A stretch of DNA of 64,000 nucleotides, taken from JACJYC01 sp964558465 (GTDB lineage Bacteria > Bacteroidota > Bacteroidia > Chitinophagales > Saprospiraceae). The stretch covers positions 19,396 through 83,395 of the forward strand of contig CAZLEF010000026.1 of the NCBI GenBank assembly GCA_964558465.1, in the 5' to 3' direction. The notes beneath the pieces are model-generated. The model did not search any database and was not told where the DNA came from. It saw only the letters and a list, made by a program, of their open reading frames with translations. Positions 10,201 through 18,428 of this stretch are shown here, piece after piece. Position 1 is the first letter of the stretch. Each line of letters opens with the position of its first letter. The position numbers and the translations under genes were made by a program.

Positions 10201-11155
10201 CTTTTACCAGGGCGACGAAGCATCCCGCATTGACGAACCGGGTACCGGCATCGGACTGGCGCTGACCAGGGAACTGGTTGAACTGCACCAGGGCCGGATT
10301 ACGGTTAGCAGCCAGGCCGGACACGGCGCCCGCTTCCGCATCCGGCTGCCTTTTGGAAAAGAAGAACGCCCGCCACAGGTCATTGAGGCCGAAGAACTCG
10401 ACAGGGAAAATACCCTGCTGCTGGTGGAAGACAATCCGGATATGCGGGCCTTTATCCGGGAGATACTGGCCGGCAGCTACCGCGTAATCGAAGCGGCCGA
10501 CGGACAGGAAGGAGCCGAAAAAGCATTTGAATTCATCCCCGACCTCATCATCAGCGACGTGATGATGCCCCGGAAGGACGGCCTGGAACTCTGCGACCTC
10601 CTCAAAAACGACGAACGCACCAGCCATATCCCCGTCATTTTGCTTACGGCCAAAGCCAGCGTGGAATCGCGGCTGGCCGGCCTGGAGCGCGGTGCCGACG
10701 ACTATTTGTCGAAGCCCTTCAACCGGGAGGAATTGCTCATCCGCTCGCGCAACCTGCTCGAATTGCGCCGGCGGCTAAGGGTCCGTTACGCCAACCTGCA
10801 CCCGCCCGGCCCGCCGGAAGATAAAAGTATACAGATGGAGGACGCCTTCCTCCAAAAGATCCGAGGTATCGTGGAACAACATCTTCCCGATGTGGAATTC
10901 GAGATCGACCAACTCGCCCGGATCGTCGGGATGAGCCGCAGCCAGCTCTTCCGCAAGATCAAGGCCCTCACCGGCCAGTCTCCTTCCCTTTTTATCCGCG
11001 CCATCCGCCTGCACCGCGGCAGGGAATTGCTGCAAACCACCGGAATGAACGTCAGCGAAGTGGCCTACGAGGTGGGTTTCTCCACGCCCGCCTATTTCTC
11101 CGATGCATTCATGGAAGCCTTCGGTATGCGCCCCAGTGCAGCAAAATTGAAGTAA
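7217..11155 (+). CDS. Hybrid two-component system regulator (propeller sensor + kinase + receiver + AraC)
   Basis: A 1312-residue one-protein two-component system. A signal/anchor segment is at residues about 24-45. A periplasmic double beta-propeller of Reg_prop repeats covers about 50-670, and a Y_Y_Y domain about 689-755. A transmembrane helix is at about 774-796. Next come HisKA with H-box 'HEFRTPLT' (His832), HATPase with N-box 'NLISNAVKFTPEGG' and 'GTGIGLAL', a receiver with 'SDVMMPRKDG' (Asp1114) and an AraC-type helix-turn-helix at about 1205-1310. In Bacteroidota such proteins usually sense glycans and activate neighbouring SusC/SusD genes. No SusC/SusD pair is present here, so the target is not evident. 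All catalytic motifs look intact. Confidence 0.93.
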   Translation: MKYFAGCSARTGHKHRSKNTQTGSIAGIWLFLLLILLFGGKLPAQHPVSAPGLPFIRNYPPGEYGAHNQNWAIVQDRRGVMYFGNSSGLLEYDGVSWRLIRMNNARIIRSLAISADDRIYAGGYGDIGYFTPDSTRQLQFVSLLPQIDKNLRDFTDVWQVLATPEGIYFVTVQYLFRWDGQKMQTWPANSSFQAGYLVNGQVYVRDIAVGVMQLVSDSLRPAFQDKKLPGDRISAMLPYACQGKKCILIATRDNGLFLYDGHSIERFPTAADDLLISLQVFCAAALANGHYAFGAMQGGVIILDAEGNFRQRIHQPTGLLDEAVLSLYQDRQSALWIGMQVGITRVEISSPFSYFGKEEGIEGSVWEITRHEGRLYFATIMGLFYLDESAPGPGRFHKVAGVSPQCWALQPFGQTLLAATFDGVYEVRGGQGRRITDGFVFSLHRSRQDPNRVFAGMRPGVKSLYHEGGQWKEEGRMEGMDQEIRHFYETPDGKLWLTDYFNGLLLADFSKGYTRQPTIVRYDTRHGLPPADRVVAFPTDQGLRFATLQGIFLFDEPRQRFFRDSTLVTGLPDTRIGLFSASRDSRGNLWLLADNNAQSGIAVRRSEGVYTWQQGALPRIAEMPVFTAYPDPAEEQTTWIGGTDRVVRYNGAATPNHDLSFPTLIRQIIVDGDSILYGGAGTTPGPKLRLAFANNALRFRYAAPSFDDESKNEYQYLLEGYDKDWSAWNKETYKDYTGLQPGAYRFLVRARNIYRQVGETAVCEIQILPPFYRTWSAYLVYALLLAGGIFQVWRFGLKRIRKKHLQEIKQLEYEKLKELDHLKSRFFANISHEFRTPLTLILGPVEHLLSTHPEAGQARQYHLIKRNAQRLLRLINQLLDLSKLDAGKMKLDMRLEDIIPILRGITFSFESLVETKKIRLGFESSLESAVLYFDRDKTEQILTNLISNAVKFTPEGGAVQVNVELAGEENEWLQIEVSDTGPGISEGQLQHIFDRFYQGDEASRIDEPGTGIGLALTRELVELHQGRITVSSQAGHGARFRIRLPFGKEERPPQVIEAEELDRENTLLLVEDNPDMRAFIREILAGSYRVIEAADGQEGAEKAFEFIPDLIISDVMMPRKDGLELCDLLKNDERTSHIPVILLTAKASVESRLAGLERGADDYLSKPFNREELLIRSRNLLELRRRLRVRYANLHPPGPPEDKSIQMEDAFLQKIRGIVEQHLPDVEFEIDQLARIVGMSRSQLFRKIKALTGQSPSLFIRAIRLHRGRELLQTTGMNVSEVAYEVGFSTPAYFSDAFMEAFGMRPSAAKLK

Positions 11156-11299
11156 CATTTTCCTGTTTCTATGTTAAAAAAGCCGGCATTTCCACCACTT
11201 GCAACATAGCCGGTGATCCCTGACCAGTTATTGGATGCCCTGCCGGCCTCCACGGAGGCATCTTTGCATAGTCATTGTTTCCAATTTTTTCACGACAAA

Positions 11300-12577
11300 A
11301 TGAAAACGGCTATGCCAACCATCCAATCACAGGTCAGGGAGTTCCATCCCTTCACGAAATACGATTTCAGCAATTTTTACTTCGGTTCGGGCGAAGATGT
11401 ATTTGATATTATAAAGACCTTTAACGGCTGGTGGGAGGAGGCATTTCCTGGCGGCTACCATATTTACCGGGAACCGCTTACTTCCCAGCCCGGAACAACA
11501 ATCTCGATCCGGAGCAACCTGGGAAAAGACCTGCGCGGGCTGCTCAATTTGTCCTCTTATAATTACCTGGGCATGGCGGGTTCGCCGGTGGTCAAGGCGG
11601 CTGTTGCCGAGGCGCTGGACAAGTACGGCCTGGGGGCTGCGGGCGGCCCTAACCTCAGCGGTATGTTCGACATCCATCGGGAGTTGGAAGCGGCCCTTGC
11701 AGCTTTCAAGCAAAAGGAGGCCTGTACCACCTTCAATTCCGGGTATGCCGCCAACATCGGGATCATTTCCGGGATCATGCGCTCGGGCGATACGGTCTTT
11801 CTCGACCAGTACTCGCATGCTTCCATTGTGGACGGCGCCATCCTGTCGAAGGCCAAAACTATCTTTTTCAGGCACAATAACGCCGCGGACCTGGAGCGGA
11901 AGATGGCAGGTGTGGACGGCCGCAAGCTGGTTGTGGTAGAAGGCGTATACTCCATGGACGGCGACCTGTGCAACCTGCCGGACATCGTGGCCGTTGCCAA
12001 AAGAAACGGCGCCCGGATTATGATCGACGAAGCGCATTCTGCCTTTATCTTTGGGGAAAACGGCCGGGGGGCGGTCGAACATTTTGGGCTCGAAGACGAG
12101 GTGGACATCCATATGGGCACTTTCTCCAAAGCCCTGGGCGGCATTGGCGGGTACGCCTGCGGCGATCAGGAACTGATCCTGTACCTGGAGGCCTATGCCC
12201 GTTCGCGCTTTTTTTCCTGCACCCTGCCGCCCGCCGTTTCTGCCGGAGTGCTGGCGTCGCTGAACCATATCGAAGCGCACCCTGAACTGCGTTGGCAACT
12301 CTGGCGGAACGTCCGGTACCTTCAGGCGCGTTTCCGGGAGGAAGGCGTGGATACGGGCAACAGCGAATCGCAGGTCATTCCAGTCATGATTTATGACGAC
12401 GCCAAAGTATTCGGCATTGCCGAAAGGTTGCGCGAATGCGACATCTTTTTGACGCCGGTCAACTACCCGGCCGTCTCCAAAGGCAAAGCGCGGATGCGGA
12501 TATCCGTATCGGCAGCCCACACCACCGATCAACTTGAGTATGCCGCCAGAACCATTTCATCCATTCTGAAAAAATAA
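11300..12577 (+). CDS. Alpha-oxoamine synthase family PLP enzyme (BioF/KBL/SPT-like)
   Basis: A 425-residue fold-type I PLP enzyme. The PLP lysine is Lys277 in 'MGTFSKALGG'; 'MIDEAHSAF' gives the Asp that contacts the pyridine nitrogen, and 'NLSSYNYLGM' is the family's N-terminal substrate motif. Such enzymes join an amino acid with an acyl-thioester and release CO2, making keto-amines (KAPA, 2-amino-3-oxobutyrate, ketosphinganine). The 55-residue N-terminal extension with 'FHPFTKYDF' and 'GWWEEAF' is unlike BioF, so a serine-palmitoyltransferase-like or secondary-metabolite role is possible. The ATG at 11300 is preferred over the GTG at 11213, which adds low-complexity sequence. It is followed 8 nt later by an acetoacetate-decarboxylase-like gene. 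Confidence 0.8.
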   Translation: MKTAMPTIQSQVREFHPFTKYDFSNFYFGSGEDVFDIIKTFNGWWEEAFPGGYHIYREPLTSQPGTTISIRSNLGKDLRGLLNLSSYNYLGMAGSPVVKAAVAEALDKYGLGAAGGPNLSGMFDIHRELEAALAAFKQKEACTTFNSGYAANIGIISGIMRSGDTVFLDQYSHASIVDGAILSKAKTIFFRHNNAADLERKMAGVDGRKLVVVEGVYSMDGDLCNLPDIVAVAKRNGARIMIDEAHSAFIFGENGRGAVEHFGLEDEVDIHMGTFSKALGGIGGYACGDQELILYLEAYARSRFFSCTLPPAVSAGVLASLNHIEAHPELRWQLWRNVRYLQARFREEGVDTGNSESQVIPVMIYDDAKVFGIAERLRECDIFLTPVNYPAVSKGKARMRISVSAAHTTDQLEYAARTISSILKK

Positions 12578-12585
12578 GATCCGTC

Positions 12586-13263
12586 ATGGAAACCGTATGT
12601 TATCATTTTTCGAACGGGATCAACTGCATTTTTGAACTGCCGACCGCTGTCGCCAGAAAAATGTTGCCCCGGGGTATTGAGCCAGTTGAGATTCAACACG
12701 GGACCAGCATCCTGGGCATAACCCTGTTCGATTTCACGGACAGCCCCCTGGGGCCTTATCAGGAACTGGTGCTCTCGCTCTACGTAGTTCCCCGCCTGGG
12801 TATCATGGAACAACACCCGCATGGGGCCGTTTACCCGGTCGTAGTGGCCTCCAGCAGTCAGGAGGCCAGGGACCACGCCATCGATCTGTGGCATTTGCCG
12901 CATTTTAACGAAGACATCCATATAGAATTTACCGAGCACCCGGGCGGTAAAGGGATCTCCGGAACGGTGTATTGCCATAAAAACCTGCCAATTATTGAAC
13001 TGACTGTGACCGAATCTGGGGTATGGAACCCTGTATTCCAATTGTATCAGTCTTTTCAGTACGACGAAAGCGGGGGATATATGGGGGTTATGGACATGCG
13101 GGGCAACCTAAGCGAGCACGAAGAGAATACCGGGACGGTCCGCCTGTTCAAACACCGCTTTTTTGAAGGCCTCGACCTGTCGGCCATGGATACGACGCCC
13201 TACAGGGAAATGTGGATGAAGGCGGGTGTGGAGAGTTACCATGATCTGATTTCCATGGATTGA
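12586..13263 (+). CDS. Acetoacetate decarboxylase-like protein
   Basis: A 225-residue protein that resembles the acetoacetate decarboxylase (ADC) fold: 'GPYQELVLSLYV' and 'DESGGYMGVMDM' follow the family pattern of beta-barrel strands around a ligand pocket. The Glu-Lys-Lys-Pro-like catalytic segment of true ADC is not obvious, so a decarboxylase activity is uncertain; many relatives are ligand binders or other beta-keto-acid enzymes. It begins 8 nt after the alpha-oxoamine synthase stop codon, so translational coupling is likely. A shared pathway on a beta-keto intermediate would make chemical sense (inference). Confidence 0.55.
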   Translation: METVCYHFSNGINCIFELPTAVARKMLPRGIEPVEIQHGTSILGITLFDFTDSPLGPYQELVLSLYVVPRLGIMEQHPHGAVYPVVVASSSQEARDHAIDLWHLPHFNEDIHIEFTEHPGGKGISGTVYCHKNLPIIELTVTESGVWNPVFQLYQSFQYDESGGYMGVMDMRGNLSEHEENTGTVRLFKHRFFEGLDLSAMDTTPYREMWMKAGVESYHDLISMD

Positions 13264-13301
13264 TCATTTTTTCTTCCCTGCATATAGCCGGGCCGGCTCC
13301 A

Positions 13302-13351
13302 AAAATAACCCCTCAGGGTAAGCCGTCCACCGGTCGATTCCCGTAATTTTG
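13302..13351 (+). promoter_or_regulatory. Activator-type promoter of the kinase-regulator operon
   Basis: TAATTTTG (13344-13351) matches the Bacteroidota -7 box. No TTTG is found at the -33 position. Instead AAAAATAACCCCT precedes it, with ACCCCT starting exactly 36 nt upstream of the -7 box, and ACCC(N4)GGGT forms a short inverted repeat. The same arrangement precedes the esterase gene at 16097-16146. Confidence 0.55.
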
Positions 13352-13376
13352 CATCAGATCGAATTGAATTGAATTG

Positions 13377-15461
13377 ATGCGGCAAATTCTGATTCCTATC
13401 CTGATGATCGGCTTTGGAGGTATGGCCCTGGGGCAACCTGCTCAGCAGGTGTCTTTACCGGGAGGAGACACCGTCCGGGTCAACCATCTGATCCGGCAAA
13501 GCATTTTGGCACAACCAGAACACCCCGACGGTGCGCTGCAATCGGCCCAAAAGGCGATGGAACTTTCGGAAAAGATCCACTTTTTGTCTGGTTTTGGCGC
13601 TGCTTCCATGGAGGCAGGCAATATCTGTCTTCTGAAAAAAGATTACGTCAACGCCCTCAGATATTATGAAAAAGCCCAGCCGGTTTTGTTACAAGCGAAG
13701 GATCATTTTCGCTTGGGTCGGTTATTAAAAAAAATTGGAGATCTCTATTCGGCGCGGAGTTATTTCCGGCAGTCGGCGGATCATTACCGCAATGCCATTT
13801 TTTATCTCAAAAAAACAGGCCAGGCAGACCAGGTGGCGGAATGTTGGGAAAAACTGGCCGGTATTCAGGCCAGTTTCGGGTTTTCTGCACGAGCCATCGG
13901 ACATTATAGAAAGGCCCTGCGAATAAAAACCCAATTGGGGGATACCGATGGTACGTTGTTTTGCAACACCATGTTGTCCAAATTGTATTTTGCGGTAAAA
14001 AACTATGACAGTTCGCTCTGGTTCAATCAGGAAGTGCTTCGGCAGGCCGGCGCCGACTGGGCAACAGAAACGGACGCCGCTATCGACGAAGTGGTCATTC
14101 TGACCTTTCTGGGCAGAACCAACGCGGCGGAAATAAGCCGTCAAAAGGCCGAAAAGCTGGTGGCCCAACAAAATAATCCTTCCAATAAGATCAAATTGTT
14201 ATCCGCCGTATCCAATCTGTATCTGGCTCAAAAAGATAAAATGAATGCGGATAAATACCTCGATTCCGCCAAAACATTGCTTTCGGGCAGTCAAAATCCC
14301 GAATTGGCCATTTCCGGCCTGAGCCAGATGGCTGAAATCAGCAAAAATAACGGGGATTACAAAGCAGCTTTCGAAGCCCTGTCTATGATGGACCATTACA
14401 AAGACATTTTCCGGTCGGAAAATATGGAGCGGATCAGCGCCGAAATCAGCAAAGCCGCAGAGGTGGTCTTACAGGAAAAAGAAATCCAGTACCTCAACCT
14501 GGAAAACAAACTCCAGGAAACGGAACTGAGCCAGGAAAAATTGAAACGACTGGCGCTGCTGCGGGAAAATATCCTGAAAGATTCCTCTATTACCAACCAG
14601 AAACTGCTGCTGGAGGCCATCGGAAATGAAGCCAGGCTTCGCGAAGAACAATTGATTCGGGAGCAAGAATTGAGCCGATCCCTCAGCCGCGAGAATGAGT
14701 TGAAACAAAAATTGTTGAACGACGAAAGAAAAAATAAAAAAATGCTTTGGACAGGCCTGGGCATTTTGGCTTTACTGGGCGGTATTATTTTTTATCAATA
14801 CGGAAAACAGCGCGTTAAAAGCCGCATCATCAAAAAACAATCCGAGGAATTGGCCGTGCTGAACAAGGAAATCCACCATCGGGTCAAAAATAACCTCCAG
14901 GTCATCTCCAGCATGCTCGACCTGCAATCTCAATCGCTGAAGGATAAAAAAGCCGTGGCCATTATGAAGGATGGGATCCAGCGGGTGCGATCCATGGCGT
15001 TTATCCATCAGAACCTTTGCCACGACAACTCGGCGAACAGTGTGGACATGGACGAATATGTCAAGGTTTTGTCCAATCATCTGTTCCAGTCCTATAATAT
15101 TCATCCCCAAAAAATCCAGTTGCATGCTGCAATAGAAAACCTCCACCTGCACACCGACACCGCTATTCCCCTGGGAATGATCCTGAATGAACTGGTGTCC
15201 AATTCGCTGAAATACGCTTTTAAAAACCGGGGAAAGGGCGATATATGGATCGCTGTAAAAAAAATTAAAAATAAAATATTGTTGCAGGTCAGAGACAACG
15301 GCGACGGCTTGCCTGAGGGATTTGATCCCGGAAATACCACCACCTTCGGCTTTGAGCTGATCCATGCATTTGTCCAGAAATTGAAGGGGCAAATCCAGAT
15401 CCGCGGAAACAACGGAACGGATGTGCAGATCTACATTTCCAAATTCAAAACCACGGTTTGA
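13377..15461 (+). CDS. TPR sensor histidine kinase (HisKA_2 type)
   Basis: A 694-residue sensor kinase. It has a signal peptide ('MIGFGGMALGQ'), then TPR helices over about residues 30-340, a long coiled coil at about 355-455, one transmembrane helix at about 460-480 ('GLGILALLGGIIFYQYG'), a HisKA_2 domain with 'EIHHRVKNNLQ' (phosphoacceptor among His500/His501), and an HATPase domain ending near residue 690. The ATG at 13377 is used; a TTG lies directly before it. The receiver gene begins one base after its stop codon, so the pair is coupled. The TPR region probably senses a protein or envelope signal, as in other Bacteroidota kinases of this kind. Confidence 0.9.
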   Translation: MRQILIPILMIGFGGMALGQPAQQVSLPGGDTVRVNHLIRQSILAQPEHPDGALQSAQKAMELSEKIHFLSGFGAASMEAGNICLLKKDYVNALRYYEKAQPVLLQAKDHFRLGRLLKKIGDLYSARSYFRQSADHYRNAIFYLKKTGQADQVAECWEKLAGIQASFGFSARAIGHYRKALRIKTQLGDTDGTLFCNTMLSKLYFAVKNYDSSLWFNQEVLRQAGADWATETDAAIDEVVILTFLGRTNAAEISRQKAEKLVAQQNNPSNKIKLLSAVSNLYLAQKDKMNADKYLDSAKTLLSGSQNPELAISGLSQMAEISKNNGDYKAAFEALSMMDHYKDIFRSENMERISAEISKAAEVVLQEKEIQYLNLENKLQETELSQEKLKRLALLRENILKDSSITNQKLLLEAIGNEARLREEQLIREQELSRSLSRENELKQKLLNDERKNKKMLWTGLGILALLGGIIFYQYGKQRVKSRIIKKQSEELAVLNKEIHHRVKNNLQVISSMLDLQSQSLKDKKAVAIMKDGIQRVRSMAFIHQNLCHDNSANSVDMDEYVKVLSNHLFQSYNIHPQKIQLHAAIENLHLHTDTAIPLGMILNELVSNSLKYAFKNRGKGDIWIAVKKIKNKILLQVRDNGDGLPEGFDPGNTTTFGFELIHAFVQKLKGQIQIRGNNGTDVQIYISKFKTTV

Positions 15462-15462
15462 A

Positions 15463-16086
15463 ATGACAGCAATCAAGGTCTTAATCGTGGAAGACGAGCC
15501 GCTGATCGCCAAAAATATAGCGATGTACCTTAAAAACAATGATTTTGAGGTATCCGCAGTCGCCTTCGACCCGGAAGAAGCGCTGTACCAGTTGAAAAGG
15601 CAACCCCCGGATTTTGTCATTCTCGATATCAACCTGGAAAACGACCGCGACGGCATCCATATCGCCGAATACATCAACAAACACGTCTTTATTCCCTTCG
15701 TTTACCTGACCTCCTATTCCGACAAGGAAACCATCGAACGCGCCAAAAAGACCAACCCTTCGGGATTCATTGTTAAACCTTTCAATGAACAAACCCTCTA
15801 CGCTACGATCGAGATCGCATTGGCGAATCATGCCGCCCAGGCCAACCGGCATGTGCCCGACCTGTCATTCGATAGAATCAACCAGAACCTGGCGACGCCC
15901 CTGACCGACCGGGAGTTTGACGTGGTCCGGGCTATGTACAGCGGCAAAACCAACCGGCAGATCGCAGGAGAACTTTTCATTTCCATAAACACCCTGAAAA
16001 AACATATCAACAATGCTTACTTCAAGCTGGACGTCAGCAGCCGGACGACCGCTGTTGCCCGGCTCCGGGAGTATATGTTGCAATAA
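15463..16086 (+). CDS. LuxR/NarL-family response regulator
   Basis: A 207-residue two-component regulator. The receiver domain starts 'KVLIVEDEPLI' and carries the phosphoacceptor Asp55 in 'VILDINLEN', with the switch residues in 'VYLTSYS' and 'FIVKPF'. A C-terminal LuxR helix-turn-helix follows ('LTDREFDVVRAMYSGKTNRQIAGEL'-type pattern, ending 'LREYMLQ'). The ATG at 15463 is one base after the kinase stop codon, and an in-frame ATG at 15421 inside the kinase gene would add residues unlike the family. It is the obvious partner of the upstream kinase and a candidate binder of the repeated promoter element upstream of both the kinase and the esterase. Confidence 0.92.
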   Translation: MTAIKVLIVEDEPLIAKNIAMYLKNNDFEVSAVAFDPEEALYQLKRQPPDFVILDINLENDRDGIHIAEYINKHVFIPFVYLTSYSDKETIERAKKTNPSGFIVKPFNEQTLYATIEIALANHAAQANRHVPDLSFDRINQNLATPLTDREFDVVRAMYSGKTNRQIAGELFISINTLKKHINNAYFKLDVSSRTTAVARLREYMLQ

Positions 16087-16096
16087 CCTTTTCCCA

Positions 16097-16146
16097 AAAA
16101 TCACCCCTGGGTTCTATGCCCGTCAAAGGATTCTCCCTCAATTTTG
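16097..16146 (+). promoter_or_regulatory. Promoter of the esterase gene, sharing the kinase-operon element
   Basis: AAAAATCACCCCT is followed by GGGT, and CAATTTTG (16139-16146) takes the -7 position. ACCCCT begins at 16103, 36 nt before the -7 box, exactly as upstream of the kinase. There is no TTTG at -33. Confidence 0.5.
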
Positions 16147-16170
16147 CAGGGTTATCCTAAATCTGGAAAA

Positions 16171-18366
16171 ATGAAAAAATTGCTTTCCATTTTAGCCGTT
16201 CTGGTCACTTTGTCATCCACTATGTATGCCCAAACCAACGTCCGCGGCTGGTACGCCGACGGCCAGGTATGGATCGTATGGGAGGCTTCCCTGCCTTTGC
16301 CCAAGTCTTGCGCGATTTACGCCAAACCCGCGCCTTTTGCCAATACGGACAACGCCACTTTGGTTGGCCGGGTTTTCGACTGGGAGTACGGCGCCGTGGC
16401 ATTAAAAGAACAGGTGAGTCCGACCTCCACGTTCCGTATCCCCGATGGCCAGGGTGGGCAATACCAGTTGGCCTTAAACGAGGCCCTGTTTGTCGCTACG
16501 CCCCACCAGGCCGGCGCCTTGTATTTTGCGGTGGTCGCCTGCGACAGCCTGTGTGAAAATACCGTCACTGCAGGGGTAAACCTGACCCAAAACCCGGTCC
16601 CCTTCGATTACGATCCGGCAGGCGACCCGGTGGAATGCCATTTACAAGCGGTATTTCCCTCGCCCTTTGCCTCCAACCATACCTGTCTGGCTTATTATCT
16701 ATGGGCCGACGGCCGGCAAAATCAATGGGAAAACCGGCCCGATTTCCCGGTCATGGCCAATGCAGCCAAAAATGGCATGCCCAGTTTGTTTATGATCGGT
16801 ATTCCGCCGGATCTGGACACCACTCAGCCTTTTCCCATGACCGTCTGGCTGCACGGCGGCGGCGGCCAGGCGCGGCAGTCCCTGCCCGGTTCGCGGCCTA
16901 TTGTCGATATCAAACCGAACAAAGGGGTTACCCTGACGCATAACGACGACCTATACGGCTGGCGCAGTACCGTGCCGCCCAACCCGGACGGCCCCAGTTG
17001 GCATTTCGGTTGGCGCAAAAATTACAACCCTTTTTCTTCCGATAACCTGCCCACCGAAATCGACACCATTATCAATTATACCCAACGCCGTTATATCTGG
17101 ATTGATGAATGGCTCATCCGGAATTTTAATATCGACCGCAACCGCATCAATATCAACGGGCACAGCATGGGCTCAGCCGGAGCGACCGCATTGGCTAAGG
17201 TTTTTCCGGATCATTATGCATCCGCCACTCTTTTTAACAATGGCTTCGGCGGATCGGAACCGGGTGAAGGGGGTATTATTTTTGGACCCGTCGAACTGGA
17301 TTTTCCGACCAATCTGGTCAACCGGAACGGGGAAACCGTTCATCATAAAGACGTATGGAACTTGATCGACAATTGCGCACCGCAACGCGACTGGCCGCTA
17401 TTCCGTTCTTTTCACGGTAAAAACGACGATAACGGCACGATGCGATGGGATGCTTATGTGATCGAAAACTACCGCACTGCCGACTCCCTGGCCACCGGCG
17501 CCCACCTGATGTGGAGCGAACGAAGCCACGGCATCGACGAGGGGCCCAACTACAACGACCACTGGCACAACGGCAACAATCCGGATCAGCAAACCGCCGT
17601 GGACGATGTAGCTTACGAGGAAAATTTCAGGTCGGATATTGCTTATCCCGCCTTTTTCAACCACCGCCTCGACCCGTCGGCCAACGACCCGGGCGACGGG
17701 ACGATCGGTACCGGCCCCAACGGGGTGGGCGACGATTGGGGCTCCTGGGGCGGCTATCACCGCTGGGATTTGAACGGGATAACCGACACCCCCGGCGAAT
17801 GGTCGGTGGAAGCGTGGCTGGAAAATAATTCGGTTTTTGACAACGATAATTGCCCGGACGAACAACTGACCGCCGACCTCGCCATCCGCAAACCCCGGCA
17901 ATTCAAACCCGCAACCGGACAATTACTCAACTGGAAAGTAGAAGACGCGGCCTCTGACGACCTGCTGCAAAACGGCCAGGCCGCCGTTCAGGAAGACGAC
18001 CTGGTTGTTATTCCTCAAATTGTGGTTTACAGGGAAGATATCCGCCGGGTCAGGATTACCGTTTCTGATCCGCTGGTATCGGCCCCGGAACCCGCCCGGG
18101 AAGAAGGGTTCGAAGGGCTGGTCATTGCGCCGAACCCTTCTGCCGGGGAGACCTCGCTTTTTGTCCGTTCCGGTCGGGCAACCCCGGCCGAGATCCGGGT
18201 GACTGCACCTGGCGGACAGACCGTCGCTTTCAAAACCCAACTTTTACCCGGAGAAAACCGGGTATCATTGGCTGAATTTCACAGCCTGCCATCGGGTTTT
18301 TACACGGTTTCTATCCATGCTGAGGGCAAACGGAGATGGGCAAAGTGGCTCAAATTTGCTCCCTGA
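16171..18366 (+). CDS. T9SS-exported alpha/beta-hydrolase (esterase/depolymerase-like)
   Basis: A 731-residue secreted protein. The signal peptide is 'MKKLLSILAVLVTLSSTMYAQ'. The middle part has a lipase/esterase core: 'TVWLHGGGGQ' is an oxyanion-type motif and 'NGHSMGSAGA' the GxSxG nucleophile elbow with Ser332, typical of PHB-depolymerase-like esterases. Residues about 640-731 form a type IX secretion sorting domain ('IAPNPSAGE', 'LPSGFYTVSIHAEG', ending in 'KWLKFAP'), so the protein is expected to be exported and anchored on the surface. It follows the regulator by 84 nt and has its own promoter. The substrate is unknown. Confidence 0.85.
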   Translation: MKKLLSILAVLVTLSSTMYAQTNVRGWYADGQVWIVWEASLPLPKSCAIYAKPAPFANTDNATLVGRVFDWEYGAVALKEQVSPTSTFRIPDGQGGQYQLALNEALFVATPHQAGALYFAVVACDSLCENTVTAGVNLTQNPVPFDYDPAGDPVECHLQAVFPSPFASNHTCLAYYLWADGRQNQWENRPDFPVMANAAKNGMPSLFMIGIPPDLDTTQPFPMTVWLHGGGGQARQSLPGSRPIVDIKPNKGVTLTHNDDLYGWRSTVPPNPDGPSWHFGWRKNYNPFSSDNLPTEIDTIINYTQRRYIWIDEWLIRNFNIDRNRININGHSMGSAGATALAKVFPDHYASATLFNNGFGGSEPGEGGIIFGPVELDFPTNLVNRNGETVHHKDVWNLIDNCAPQRDWPLFRSFHGKNDDNGTMRWDAYVIENYRTADSLATGAHLMWSERSHGIDEGPNYNDHWHNGNNPDQQTAVDDVAYEENFRSDIAYPAFFNHRLDPSANDPGDGTIGTGPNGVGDDWGSWGGYHRWDLNGITDTPGEWSVEAWLENNSVFDNDNCPDEQLTADLAIRKPRQFKPATGQLLNWKVEDAASDDLLQNGQAAVQEDDLVVIPQIVVYREDIRRVRITVSDPLVSAPEPAREEGFEGLVIAPNPSAGETSLFVRSGRATPAEIRVTAPGGQTVAFKTQLLPGENRVSLAEFHSLPSGFYTVSIHAEGKRRWAKWLKFAP

Positions 18367-18371
18367 CGATC

Positions 18372-18428
18372 AATGACCGATCAATTCCTCCCATGATCAG
18401 TTACCTGATTCCTCAAGTATCGGTCATT
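18372..18428. other. Inverted repeat between convergent genes
   Basis: AATGACCGAT (18372-18381) and ATCGGTCATT (18419-18428) are perfect 10-bp arms separated by 37 nt. They sit where the esterase and the serine hydrolase converge. It may end transcripts in both directions, but the loop is long and no T-tract follows. Confidence 0.4.

Noticed and set aside
7217..11155. Regulator of a polysaccharide utilisation locus next to it
   Set aside because: No SusC/SusD or glycoside hydrolase gene nearby; target unknown.
18372..18428. Strong rho-independent terminator
   Set aside because: Loop of 37 nt and no T-tract; kept only as an inverted repeat.
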